The notes under the pieces: model-generated
Database searches by the model: none
What the model was told of the DNA's origin: nothing
Seen by the model: only the letters and a program-made list of their open reading frames with translations
Source of the DNA: UBA2108 sp002713215
Lineage (GTDB): Bacteria > Bacteroidota > Bacteroidia > Flavobacteriales_G > Salibacteraceae
NCBI GenBank assembly: GCA_937891015.1
Contig: CALAPY010000108.1
Span: forward strand, 1 to 57,355
Length of the DNA stretch: 57,355 bases
Reading direction: 5' to 3'
In this document: one piece after another, positions 1-8,766 of the stretch
How the letters are laid out: each line of letters starts with the position of its first letter
How positions within the stretch are numbered: position 1 is the stretch's first letter
Translations under genes and position numbers: made by a program

Positions 1-139
1 AGAAGCAAGATTTATTCGAAAATCGTTTGGCTCTGTCATAGAAATCAGACTGACAAACCGTAAGGTTCACATTATTCTGCGCATCAAGCTATTTTAACAT
101 TAGTTTAAAAACAATTTAACCCATCATTTAAAAATTAGT

Positions 140-147
140 TATGTTTG
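140..147 (+). promoter_or_regulatory. Bacteroidota -7 promoter element of the efflux operon
   Basis: TATGTTTG, followed by C, fits the TAnnTTTG consensus and lies 22 bases before the marR start codon. I see no clear -33 TTG at the usual distance. Confidence 0.6.
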
Positions 148-152
148 CAACT

Positions 153-166
153 GTTAACATGTTAAC
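153..166. promoter_or_regulatory. Perfect 14-bp palindrome, candidate MarR operator
   Basis: GTTAACATGTTAAC is identical to its reverse complement. It sits between the -7 element and the marR start codon, about where transcription should begin and three bases before the ATG. MarR proteins are dimers that usually bind such dyads over their own promoter, so autorepression of the whole operon is the simplest reading. Binding is inferred. Confidence 0.65.
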
Positions 167-169
167 TAA

Positions 170-625
170 ATGAAGAAACCCGATTTAAATAACAATATTG
201 GATACCTGTTCAACACAGTTACCAATGCTTTAAACACCTTTATGCAGCGTGAGATAACGCAGCACGATATTGAAGTTCCCTTTGAGCAGCTTAAACTCCT
301 TATGTTTATCAGCTTTCATGAAGGGGTAAACCAACAACTCATTTGCTCTAAAATGAACAAAGCCAAGCCAGGAATTTCCAGATTGGTGGATAGCCTCGTA
401 AAAAAGAAATTGGTCGATCGACGTGAAGACCAGGAAGACCGAAGAAATAAAAAACTGTTTGCGACAGAAAAAGGAATTGAACTACGCAATCGATTTTACC
501 CCATTGGATTCAGCAATTTGCAATCCATTGAAAGTGAATTAGGCGAGCAGGAGTCCGCTGAACTTAAAAAGCACTTAATTGCTATTAAAGAGATAATTCT
601 TAACAGATTAAATACGGAAAAATGA
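170..625 (+). CDS. MarR family transcriptional regulator of the efflux operon
   Basis: A 151-residue protein of normal MarR length. A winged helix-turn-helix spans about residues 40-100: the recognition helix region KPGISRLVDSLVKKK is at 66-80 and the charged wing DRREDQEDRRNKK at 83-95, the D-x-R-rich pattern typical of the family. Flanking helices would form the dimer interface. It is the first gene of an efflux operon and its stop overlaps the next start as ATGA (622-625), so translation is probably coupled. It most likely represses the operon through the palindrome just upstream and is released by a small ligand. The ligand cannot be read from the sequence. Confidence 0.9.
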   Translation: MKKPDLNNNIGYLFNTVTNALNTFMQREITQHDIEVPFEQLKLLMFISFHEGVNQQLICSKMNKAKPGISRLVDSLVKKKLVDRREDQEDRRNKKLFATEKGIELRNRFYPIGFSNLQSIESELGEQESAELKKHLIAIKEIILNRLNTEK

Positions 626-1740
626 AAAGACAGGTCACCATTGCCTTGGGCATTGCGATAATTGCCGGTGGAATTGGAATAATGAAGTTCCTGGAAGCCC
701 AGGCCACACCTCCCGAAAAGAAATCGGGTAACACAGACGCACCGGTAGTTATGGTTAAGAAATTATACAACAATTACGTAAACAACGAAATTGCTATAAC
801 GGGCAAGCTGATAGCCGAGAATCGGGTAGAAATCTTTTCCGAGGTTCAGGGGGTATTGTTGGCTTCTGGCAAACAATTCAAAGAAGGAGTTCAGTTTGGT
901 TACGAGGAGAGAATGCTCAAAATAGACAGCACCGAATATTACCTGAATTTGTTGGCCAGTAAGTCGAGCTACTTAAATGCGCTGGTGCAGCTGGGGCCGG
1001 ACATTAAGTACGATTTTCCGGAGGCTTATGACGAATGGAACCGGTACGTTGCAAGCATTGATGTAACCAAACCTCTACTTCCATTACCCAAAGTAAACAA
1101 CGAAAAACACAAGAATTTTCTGACTTCCCGGGATGTGTATAAGCAATTCTATGCCATTAAAAGTCAGGAAGAAAAATTAACCAAGTACAATCTAAGGGCA
1201 CCGTTTTCTGGAGTATTGTGCGAAGGAAATTTACAACCGGGAACGATGATACGCGTCGGGCAAAAACTAGGAACCTTTATTCAGTCAGGCTCCTACGAAT
1301 TAGAAGCCGCCGTAAGTCTTAACAATGCCAACCTGATACAAGTGGGTGATAGCGTACTGCTCACCTCGGAGGATGTTCCGAAGACATGGGTGGGGAAGGT
1401 GAAGCGACTTTCGCAGCACATTGATCAGACTTCGCAAACCGTTAAGTTATATGTTTCAGTAAACTCCACCGATTTAAGGGAGGGAATGTACCTTTCCGGT
1501 TCGGTGCTATCCGGTGGTTTTTCCAATGCTGTAAAAATTCCACGAGAGTTGCTAATTGGAGTCGATCAACTCTACCTGGTAAACGATTCCAACCTTGCCT
1601 TGGAGCAGGTTAATGTGCTCAAAATTGGGGAGAGTGAAGTGGTGGTTGACGGATTGAAAAATGAGCAGTTTATCATGAATCAGGTATTTAGTTCTGCCTT
1701 CAATGGGATGAAGGTTTCACCGAAACAAATCAAAGACTAG
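622..1740 (+). CDS. RND efflux periplasmic adaptor (HlyD/AcrA family)
   Basis: A 372-residue membrane-fusion protein that would bridge the inner-membrane pump to the outer-membrane channel. An N-terminal hydrophobic segment at about residues 5-23 is a signal anchor without an obvious lipobox. A barrel-sandwich half (ENRVEIFSEVQGVL, about 66-79) and its second half (LRAPFSGVLCEGNLQPG, near 193) flank a short helical hairpin, followed by a beta-barrel and a membrane-proximal domain (VKIPRELLIG, near 305). It overlaps marR by four bases and ends two bases before the pump gene. The order adaptor, pump, channel matches tripartite RND systems. Substrate unknown. Confidence 0.88.
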   Translation: MKRQVTIALGIAIIAGGIGIMKFLEAQATPPEKKSGNTDAPVVMVKKLYNNYVNNEIAITGKLIAENRVEIFSEVQGVLLASGKQFKEGVQFGYEERMLKIDSTEYYLNLLASKSSYLNALVQLGPDIKYDFPEAYDEWNRYVASIDVTKPLLPLPKVNNEKHKNFLTSRDVYKQFYAIKSQEEKLTKYNLRAPFSGVLCEGNLQPGTMIRVGQKLGTFIQSGSYELEAAVSLNNANLIQVGDSVLLTSEDVPKTWVGKVKRLSQHIDQTSQTVKLYVSVNSTDLREGMYLSGSVLSGGFSNAVKIPRELLIGVDQLYLVNDSNLALEQVNVLKIGESEVVVDGLKNEQFIMNQVFSSAFNGMKVSPKQIKD

Positions 1741-1742
1741 TC

Positions 1743-4700
1743 GTGAGAAATCTGATTGCATACTTTATAAAATATCCGGTTGCCGGGAATACCCTTATGG
1801 CCCTGATCATGATTTTCGGGTGGATCGGGTTACAGAGCTGGAAGAAGAATTTCTTTCCGGTATCAGAGAGTCGAATACTTAAAATTGAGGTAGTTTACCC
1901 GGGCTCTTCGCCTGAAGAAATTGAAAAGGGGGTTGTACTTAAAATTGAAGATAACCTTCGGGGAGTAACCGGAATTGAGCAGGTAAGTTCGGTAAGTTCT
2001 GAGAATACAGGTGTAATAACCGTTGAGGTTCAAAAGAAATACAACACTGATTTGGTGCTACAGGATGTTAAGAATGCAGTGGATCGAATTCCATCCTTTC
2101 CCGACGGAATGGAACCTCCGGTTATCTACAAGCAAGAGGGAAGAAACTTCGCCATAAGCTTTGCGCTTAGTGGCGATGTAAGTTTAACCGTACTCAAGAA
2201 GTTTGCTCAAAAAGTAGAGAGCGACTTGTTGGCCATGGATGGGTTAAGTAAGGTTGCCCTATCCGGCTTTCCGGAAGAAGAGATTGAAATTGCAGTCAGG
2301 GAAAACAGTCTGCAGGCCCACGACCTGACCTTTTTACAGGTTAATCAGGCCGTGGTAAATGCCAATTTGGAAATTACCGGAGGCCGGGTAAAGGGCAGGA
2401 ATGAAGAGCTGATTATTCGCGCCAATACCAAGGGCTATTATGCTGATAAGTTTAGGGACATTGTGGTAAAAACCACACCCGATGGTCGAATTCTTCGGCT
2501 TCACGAAGTAGCCGATGTTCGTGATGTTTGGGCAGAATCTCCCAATCGGAATTTTCTAAATGGTGAACCCAGTGTTATCATAGAAGTAAGTAATACCATA
2601 GAGGAAGACATCCTGGATATTACCGAAAGTGTGCGGAATTACATGGAGGAATTCAATGCCGAAAATGATGTGGTAAAAACCACCCTGGTTCGGGATGGAT
2701 CAACTACGCTAAACGGAAGGATTGACCTGCTCCTTGAAAATGGGATCATGGGTTTTATTCTGGTGCTTCTGTTCCTGGCATTCTTTCTCCATGTTCGTCT
2801 GGCATTTTGGGTAGCATTGAGTATTCCCATTGCATTTACAGGAATGTTCATTTTGGGGGCCAACAGTGATGTTTCGATTAATGTTATTTCCCTTTTCGGG
2901 ATGATCCTGGTAGTAGGTATTCTGGTCGATGACGGGATAGTTATCGGCGAAAACATCTACAAAAAATACGAGGAAGGAATCCCACCGCTTCAGGCAGCCG
3001 TTGATGGTACTATGCAGGTATTGCCGGCCGTGTTTTCGGCAGTTGTTACTACGGGTATTGCTTTTTCTACCTTTTTCTTTCTGGATGGAAGGTTAGGGGA
3101 TTTTGCACCCGACATGGCTTTTGTGGTTATCAGCACGCTGGCGTTTTCACTGGTTGAAGGTGCCTTTATTCTACCGGCTCACGTTGCTCATTCAAGAGCA
3201 TTGAGTAAGGAAGCAATCAAGAATAAGATTGAGCTTTTCTTCGATCGAACTATGACTTGGTTACGTGAAAAGACCTATGCACCTTTATTAAAATTTTCGC
3301 TAAACAATTGGGTGCTTGCTGTTTCTTTTCCTCTGGCTCTCTTATTCATTACCATAGGTGGTCTTAAAGGAGGATTTATTCGATGGACTTTTTTTCCGGC
3401 TATCGAGCAGGATTTTATTAATGTGGAATTGGAATTACCTGCCGGTACCCGTGAAAATGTTACCGAGCAGGTTTTGCTAAGAATCGAAGAGGGAGCACTG
3501 GCGGTGAGTGATTCCGTTCAGGCAGAGCGGGAAGATGGTAACCCAATAATTGTAAATACTTTGCTTAAGCTAGGACCGGCAACCAATACGGGTAAGGTGG
3601 AGATTCGGTTATTAGACGCAGAGACCCGATTGATGAAAAGCCAGAACATTGCCAACCTGATTCGTGAAAAGATCGGACCCATTTACGATGCTGAAAAGTT
3701 GGTTTTTTCCATTTCAACTCCTTTTGGAAAACCTATCTCTGTTTCCCTGCTTGGAAATAACCTGGAAGAATTGGAGCAGGCCAAAGAAGAACTGGAAGCA
3801 GAATTGGAAAAAATTCCGGCGCTTATCGATATTGTGGATAACGACAAGCAAGGCCCTCGTGAGTTAACCATTAAGTTGAAGGAGAAAGCCTACCTAATGG
3901 GATTAACCATGCGTGATGTCGTTGGTCAGGTTCGGCAAGGATATTTTGGGCAGGAAGTTCAACGCTTGCAGCGCGGGCTCGATGAAGTTAAGGTTTGGGT
4001 GCGCTATCCGATTGATGATCGTTCTTCTGTAAACAAGCTCGAGAATATGCGCATTAGAACCCAAAGTGGTTTGGAGGTTCCTTTTTATGAAATAGCGGAT
4101 TACGAAATTGAACGTGGTATAGTAGCCATAAACCACTTGGATGGACAACGGGAAGTTCGTATAGAAGCTGATATGGGAGACCCCGAAGTATCAGCATCCG
4201 ATGTAATGACCAATGTAAAGGACACCATTTTGCCTCCCATTTTGGATAAGTATCCTTCATTGAGTGTGGCCTTTGAGGGACAGAGCAAGGAGCAGGAAAA
4301 AATGAAGAAGTCCGGTTCTACGGTCATTCCAATGATTTTATTGCTCATGCTGGCCGTTATTATTTTGACCTTTAGATCCATGTGGCAGGCCGTAATTGTG
4401 TTCGTAACCATTCCGTTTGCCATTATTGGAGTAGGGTGGGGGCACTTTTTACATGGACATGCCATAAGTCTGTTGTCCATGTTTGGGGTAATTGCCTTAA
4501 TCGGGATTATGGTAAACGATAGCCTGGTATTTGTTAGTAGAGTTAATGAGTTGGTTAAGAAATACCACGATTTCGACAAGGCTGTTTTTGAAGCAGGTAA
4601 GTCGAGGTTTAGAGCCATTATCCTTACTTCAGTTACTACAGTGGCTGGACTTACACCGCTCATATTTGAACGGAGTTTTCAGGCTCAGTTCTTAATCCCC

Positions 4701-4892
4701 ATGGCTATAACTGTGGCTTACGGAATGATGGTGGCGACATACATTACACTAATTGTACTACCAGTATTCCTAATTGTGCTAAACCGAATTAAAATCATGG
4801 TGAACTGGTTGTGGACAGGTAAAAAACCAAGCAAGGAAGAGGTAGAGCCGGCAATTATTGAATTGAAATCAGAAAATGAAGCATTAATCTAA
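1743..4892 (+). CDS. RND efflux pump permease (AcrB/HAE1-like)
   Basis: A 1049-residue proton-driven inner-membrane transporter of normal RND length. It starts at a GTG two bases after the adaptor stop; the N-terminus MRNLIAYFIKYPVAGN is the usual cytoplasmic lead-in to TM1. It has the RND plan of TM1, a large periplasmic loop, TM2-6, a related second half starting near residue 520, and a final five-helix block. The paired acidic residues of TM4 in the proton relay are visible as GILVDDGIVIGEN, with Asp at about 396 and 397. Sequence alone does not separate drug from other small-molecule export. A 187-codon antisense frame at 4100-4663 is a coding shadow. Confidence 0.93.
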   Translation: MRNLIAYFIKYPVAGNTLMALIMIFGWIGLQSWKKNFFPVSESRILKIEVVYPGSSPEEIEKGVVLKIEDNLRGVTGIEQVSSVSSENTGVITVEVQKKYNTDLVLQDVKNAVDRIPSFPDGMEPPVIYKQEGRNFAISFALSGDVSLTVLKKFAQKVESDLLAMDGLSKVALSGFPEEEIEIAVRENSLQAHDLTFLQVNQAVVNANLEITGGRVKGRNEELIIRANTKGYYADKFRDIVVKTTPDGRILRLHEVADVRDVWAESPNRNFLNGEPSVIIEVSNTIEEDILDITESVRNYMEEFNAENDVVKTTLVRDGSTTLNGRIDLLLENGIMGFILVLLFLAFFLHVRLAFWVALSIPIAFTGMFILGANSDVSINVISLFGMILVVGILVDDGIVIGENIYKKYEEGIPPLQAAVDGTMQVLPAVFSAVVTTGIAFSTFFFLDGRLGDFAPDMAFVVISTLAFSLVEGAFILPAHVAHSRALSKEAIKNKIELFFDRTMTWLREKTYAPLLKFSLNNWVLAVSFPLALLFITIGGLKGGFIRWTFFPAIEQDFINVELELPAGTRENVTEQVLLRIEEGALAVSDSVQAEREDGNPIIVNTLLKLGPATNTGKVEIRLLDAETRLMKSQNIANLIREKIGPIYDAEKLVFSISTPFGKPISVSLLGNNLEELEQAKEELEAELEKIPALIDIVDNDKQGPRELTIKLKEKAYLMGLTMRDVVGQVRQGYFGQEVQRLQRGLDEVKVWVRYPIDDRSSVNKLENMRIRTQSGLEVPFYEIADYEIERGIVAINHLDGQREVRIEADMGDPEVSASDVMTNVKDTILPPILDKYPSLSVAFEGQSKEQEKMKKSGSTVIPMILLLMLAVIILTFRSMWQAVIVFVTIPFAIIGVGWGHFLHGHAISLLSMFGVIALIGIMVNDSLVFVSRVNELVKKYHDFDKAVFEAGKSRFRAIILTSVTTVAGLTPLIFERSFQAQFLIPMAITVAYGMMVATYITLIVLPVFLIVLNRIKIMVNWLWTGKKPSKEEVEPAIIELKSENEALI

Positions 4893-4894
4893 TC

Positions 4895-6214
4895 ATGATG
4901 GGACGTACTCTTTTATTTATTCTAACCGTTTTTGTGACTACCAATGTTTCGGCGCAAGAATATTCCCTGGATAAAATCCTGGAACTTGCTCTTTCGAACA
5001 ATCACAACATTAAGATATTGCAGAACAATGTGATTATTGCAGATAACAATGCAGACCGAGGCAATGCGGGAATGTTACCTCAGGTCAATTTAGATGGAGG
5101 TGCAACATACACCAATACGGATACCAAGCTCGAGCTGCTGGCGCAGCCTTCTCCGGTAACCATAGAGCAAGATGGCGCTGAATCCATTTCAGCCAATCTT
5201 GGCCTGGGACTCAACTGGGTTGTATTTGATGGAATGGCCATGTTTCATAATTATGATAAGCTAAAGCTGTTGGTCGATTTAGAGGATGTAAAAACAAGGG
5301 CCAGTGTTGAGAATACCTTGATGCAGGTTATTAATACTTACTATCAAATGGCAAACACAATGAACAACGTTAAGGTTGCAAGAGAATCAATTTCGATTAC
5401 AAAAGATCGGTTGAATCGGGCCAAGGCCAATTACGATGTAGGTGGTAGTTCTAGCATTGACTACCTGAGTGCCGAAGTGGATTTAAACACGGATAGTGTA
5501 ACCCTTGTAAACTCCCTGGCTCAGTTGGAAATAGCCAGCAATAACCTGAATCAATTGACGGGATATCAATTGCCTGAAGGATATACCATATCCGATCAGG
5601 TGGACATTGTATCGAAGATGGATTATGCTGAACTGGTAAAGCAATCCAACGCAAATAATGCTCAGCTATTGAATGCCGAGTATTCGAAACTTACCGCAGA
5701 AAAGGATTTAAAGGTTGCGCAAGCAGGATACTTACCTACGGTTTCAGTTAATGGCCAATATGGATTGAATTACCAGGAAAATGAGGTTGGTAACTTATTG
5801 AACGCTAAAAATTTAGGCTACAGTGCGGGCATTACCCTAAGCTATCCAATTTTTCAGGCCAATCAACGAAAAATTAGATCCCAAAATGCAAAGGTTGCCT
5901 TGATGAGTAGTGAAGAAATGAGGCTCAATACGGTTGATCAGTTGAAAACAGACCTGAACAATGCATGGATTGAATATGAAAAAAATGCTGCTGTATTAGA
6001 GATGGAGAAACGCAATTTGAAGAATGCTGAAGTGAACTTTAGCAGAACACGTGAATTGTATCAATTGGGAAAAGTTACCAACGTTCAATTTCGTGACGCA
6101 CAGCTCAATTACCTGAGAACCCAGGTCAATATTGTAAGCAGCAAGTACCAGGTACGTTTGAGTGAATTTGAGTTGATAAGGCTAAGTGGAATGCTTATTA
6201 AAAAGGAAGGGTAA
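4895..6214 (+). CDS. TolC family outer-membrane efflux channel
   Basis: A 439-residue protein with a signal peptide ending near VSAQ (residue 20) and two related long helical repeats. The first is EYSLDKILELALSNNHNIK and following; the second is TAEKDLKVAQAGYLPTVSVN and following. This is the family's internal duplication (OEP, Pfam PF02321), and three copies would form a beta-barrel plus periplasmic tunnel. It starts at an ATGATG two bases after the pump stop and is the last gene of the operon. No further gene is obviously cotranscribed: the next gene has its own promoter-like sequence. Confidence 0.9.
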   Translation: MMGRTLLFILTVFVTTNVSAQEYSLDKILELALSNNHNIKILQNNVIIADNNADRGNAGMLPQVNLDGGATYTNTDTKLELLAQPSPVTIEQDGAESISANLGLGLNWVVFDGMAMFHNYDKLKLLVDLEDVKTRASVENTLMQVINTYYQMANTMNNVKVARESISITKDRLNRAKANYDVGGSSSIDYLSAEVDLNTDSVTLVNSLAQLEIASNNLNQLTGYQLPEGYTISDQVDIVSKMDYAELVKQSNANNAQLLNAEYSKLTAEKDLKVAQAGYLPTVSVNGQYGLNYQENEVGNLLNAKNLGYSAGITLSYPIFQANQRKIRSQNAKVALMSSEEMRLNTVDQLKTDLNNAWIEYEKNAAVLEMEKRNLKNAEVNFSRTRELYQLGKVTNVQFRDAQLNYLRTQVNIVSSKYQVRLSEFELIRLSGMLIKKEG

Positions 6215-6278
6215 CAACCTAATTATTAGGATTGTTAACAGAAATATTTATTCCCGTACTACAGCGTTAACATTTGGC

Positions 6279-6286
6279 TACCTTCG
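6279..6286 (+). promoter_or_regulatory. -7-like element of desaturase 1
   Basis: TACCTTCG followed by C differs from TAnnTTTG at one base and ends only four bases before the chosen GTG start, so the mRNA would be nearly leaderless. Two GTTAACA half-sites, like those of the marR palindrome, lie upstream at 6234-6240 and 6266-6272. Confidence 0.4.
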
Positions 6287-6290
6287 CCTC

Positions 6291-7379
6291 GTGTTAAGAC
6301 CCAAGTTTGTTTCTGCAGATAAAGATGAGTTTTATCGTTCTCTGCGGAAAAAAGTAAATCGATATTTCAAAGAAAACAACCTCAAAAAAACGGGCAACTT
6401 CGGATTGTTTGCAAAGACAATTATCCTGTTTTCAACATTGATCCTACCCCTTGCCGGAATCATTTTATTGCCAAAAATCCCGGCCTACTTCTTTTTGCTC
6501 TGCTGGGTTTTAATGGGTATTAGCATGTCGGGAATTGGTTTATCAGTAATGCATGAAGCAGTACATGGTAGTTTTTCTTCTAACCGTCGATTGAATGACT
6601 TTATAGGACATGTCAGTATGTTTTTTATTGGAGGTTTTGCTGCCAATTGGCGTATTCAGCACAATCAATTGCATCATACCTATACCAACATAAAAGATCT
6701 GGATGAAGATATTAACCCGGCATTTTCTGTCATTCGTCTTTCCACTGAGTTTCCGCACAAAAGTGCACATCGGTTTCAACACATTTATGCCTGGTTTTTA
6801 TATGGAATGATGACCCTTATGTGGGCAACTACAAAGGACTTTTCGCAACTAATGCGCTTCAAAAGAGACGGGTTTTATGACAATGATGCCTCAGCCTATG
6901 CCACAGAGTGGATACGCTTGTTATTTTTTAAGGTCATGTATTTTGTGATATTCCTATTTGTTCCAATTGCATTTGCTCCCTACTCGGCTATTTCTCTTGT
7001 GGGTGGGTTTGTTCTTATGCATTTTGTTTCCGGATTTATATTGGGAATTGTATTTCAGCCAGCTCACGTAACTACCAGCTCAGAATTTCCTAATCTCGAT
7101 GAGAACAATAATATTTTGAACAGCTGGGCTGGTCATCAATTACAAACAACTCAAAACTTTGCCATGGAAAATAAATGGTTGAGTTGGTATGTTGGTGGAC
7201 TGAATTTTCAAATTGAACATCATTTGTTTCCCAACATTAGCCACGTGCATTTCAAGAACCTGTCTAAGATTGTTCAGGAAGAAGTAAAGGAATTTAATCT
7301 TCCCTACCATAGTAAACCCACGTTTCGTTCGGCCATTTACGACCACGCCAAAATGTTGGTTAAACTGGGAAAAAGTTGA
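6291..7379 (+). CDS. Fatty acid desaturase (acyl-CoA/acyl-lipid type), copy 1
   Basis: A 362-residue membrane di-iron desaturase that would put double bonds into membrane acyl chains. All three histidine boxes are present: HEAVH from residue 88, HNQLHH from 124 and QIEHH with its first His at 310. Hydrophobic segments at about 40-80 and 200-255 form two membrane hairpins. It has the COG3239 (linoleoyl-CoA/delta-6-type) pattern and no cytochrome b5 domain. The open frame reaches back into tolC, but alignment with the paralogue downstream (VLRPKF against MQRVKF) places the start at the GTG. Regioselectivity cannot be told. Confidence 0.87.
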   Translation: MLRPKFVSADKDEFYRSLRKKVNRYFKENNLKKTGNFGLFAKTIILFSTLILPLAGIILLPKIPAYFFLLCWVLMGISMSGIGLSVMHEAVHGSFSSNRRLNDFIGHVSMFFIGGFAANWRIQHNQLHHTYTNIKDLDEDINPAFSVIRLSTEFPHKSAHRFQHIYAWFLYGMMTLMWATTKDFSQLMRFKRDGFYDNDASAYATEWIRLLFFKVMYFVIFLFVPIAFAPYSAISLVGGFVLMHFVSGFILGIVFQPAHVTTSSEFPNLDENNNILNSWAGHQLQTTQNFAMENKWLSWYVGGLNFQIEHHLFPNISHVHFKNLSKIVQEEVKEFNLPYHSKPTFRSAIYDHAKMLVKLGKS

Positions 7380-7449
7380 TGGCATACACAGTCTTACCTG
7401 CTGTTGAAATTCTATAATTATTAACACCATTTCGTGGGCTTCCTCTACC

Positions 7450-7457
7450 TATATTTG
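7450..7457 (+). promoter_or_regulatory. -7 promoter element of desaturase 2
   Basis: TATATTTG matches the consensus exactly, 90 bases before the start codon. It implies a leader of roughly 85 bases that carries a perfect palindrome. Confidence 0.55.
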
Positions 7458-7482
7458 TCCGCAAACTAAAGGTATAGCTGGT

Positions 7483-7498
7483 ACTATGCGCGCATAGT
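7483..7498. promoter_or_regulatory. Perfect 16-bp palindrome in the desaturase 2 leader
   Basis: ACTATGCGCGCATAGT is an exact dyad placed 25-40 bases downstream of the -7 element and 49 bases before the start. Its size and symmetry suit a TetR/FadR-like dimer, and its GC-rich centre stands out from the AT-rich surroundings. The regulator is unknown. Confidence 0.55.
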
Positions 7499-7547
7499 TA
7501 TTGATGTAGCCGGAAATTGGCAGGACATTTGAAATAAAGGAGAATAA

Positions 7548-8633
7548 ATGCAACGAGTTAAGTTTCAATCACAAGATGGCGATTTGTTTTACAAGTCGCT
7601 TCGAAAAAGAGTTAACCAATATTTCAAAGAAAACAACATCAAGAAAACAGGCAATACGTCTATGTATGTAAAGACGGTTGTGTTGTTTTTTATGTTTTTT
7701 ACACCTTACATTGCATTTTATGTTCTTCCCGAATTGCCGGTCTATCTTTTTATTGGTCTGTGGGTAGTAATAGGATTGGCTACCGCAGGTCTTGGTTTCT
7801 CCGTAATGCACGATGCAGTTCATGGGAGCTATTCCAGAAAGACTAAGTTTAACAATAAGCTAGGTCATTTTACCATGTTGTTTATTGGCGGAACGGTTGC
7901 CAACTGGAAAATTCAGCACAATCAATTACACCATACATTCACCAACGTAGATGGGCTAGATGATGACATTAAACCTCCGGTACCGTTTTTAAGGTTTTCA
8001 CCCTATTCGCCCAAAAGTGTTGTTCATCGATTTCAGCATGTTTATGCCTGGTTTTTCTATGGGTTACTGTCGTTGGTTTGGACCACTACTTCTGAGTTTA
8101 AGCAAATCCTTAGGTACAAGAGTCGGGGGTTTTACAACAACAGAAAGAAGGAATACAAAGGAGTTTTTTCCTGGATTGTGATTTCCCGAATACTCTATTT
8201 CACCATGTACATCGTACTTCCAAGTATTTTCACACCGTATTCATTTTGGATGGTGTTATTGGGCTTTCTAAGTATGCATTTTGTAATTGGTGTAATTATT
8301 TCTACCGTTTTTCAATCGGCTCACGTGTCACCGGATACCACGTTCCGCACTTCGGAAAAAGGAGAGAATATCCCTCTAAGCTGGGCAGAACATCAATTGT
8401 TTACCACGCAAAATTTTGCAATGACCAATCGCCTGTTGAGTTGGTACATTGGCGGACTGAATTTTCAGATCGAACATCACTTGTTCCCCAATATTTGCCA
8501 CATTCATTACAAAAATTTATCACCCATTGTGCAGGAGGTAGTGGCCAAGTTTGATTTACCATACATCACCAAACCGACATTTAGGTCGGTAGTAGTGGAT
8601 CATGGTAAAATGCTTTATCAATTGGGTCGATAG
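7548..8633 (+). CDS. Fatty acid desaturase (acyl-CoA/acyl-lipid type), copy 2
   Basis: A 361-residue paralogue of the gene upstream, collinear over its length, with the same three boxes at the same positions: HDAVH from residue 88, HNQLHH from 124 and QIEHH with His at 310. The two proteins share long identical stretches around the boxes but differ in the membrane segments and in the loop before the third box, which could give different chain-length or positional preference. Unusually for this window it has a good ribosome binding site (aaaggag, six bases before the ATG). It has its own promoter and palindrome, so the copies may be regulated separately, for instance by temperature or lipid state. 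Confidence 0.88.
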   Translation: MQRVKFQSQDGDLFYKSLRKRVNQYFKENNIKKTGNTSMYVKTVVLFFMFFTPYIAFYVLPELPVYLFIGLWVVIGLATAGLGFSVMHDAVHGSYSRKTKFNNKLGHFTMLFIGGTVANWKIQHNQLHHTFTNVDGLDDDIKPPVPFLRFSPYSPKSVVHRFQHVYAWFFYGLLSLVWTTTSEFKQILRYKSRGFYNNRKKEYKGVFSWIVISRILYFTMYIVLPSIFTPYSFWMVLLGFLSMHFVIGVIISTVFQSAHVSPDTTFRTSEKGENIPLSWAEHQLFTTQNFAMTNRLLSWYIGGLNFQIEHHLFPNICHIHYKNLSPIVQEVVAKFDLPYITKPTFRSVVVDHGKMLYQLGR

Positions 8634-8729
8634 CCACTCGGGCAATTCTGGTCAGATTTTAGTTTCAAGGTTTCTCAAAAACTCATTTTTTGGGGAAGTG
8701 AATCATAGTTTATGATACTTCCGATTAAC

Positions 8730-8737
8730 TACTTTTG
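8730..8737 (+). promoter_or_regulatory. -7 promoter element of proS
   Basis: TACTTTTG, followed by CCCC, matches TAnnTTTG and lies 29 bases before the proS ATG. Confidence 0.6.
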
Positions 8738-8766
8738 CCCCGAAAAATTTGAGTTAAAAAAACAAG

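Noticed and set aside
1..139. Possible gene ends at the left edge: a plus-strand frame ending at 103 and a minus-strand frame starting near 39 (MTEPNDFRINLAS)
   Set aside because: Each is too short to identify, and the frames contradict each other; the flanking sequence is needed.
4100..4663. 187-codon antisense frame in the RND pump gene
   Set aside because: It mirrors strongly coding sense codons, lacks a promoter or recognisable domain, and is best seen as a shadow.
6234..6272. Two GTTAACA half-sites before desaturase 1, resembling the MarR palindrome
   Set aside because: They are not arranged as a palindrome, and this AT-rich hexamer recurs elsewhere (for example near 24061), so regulation by the MarR protein is not supported.
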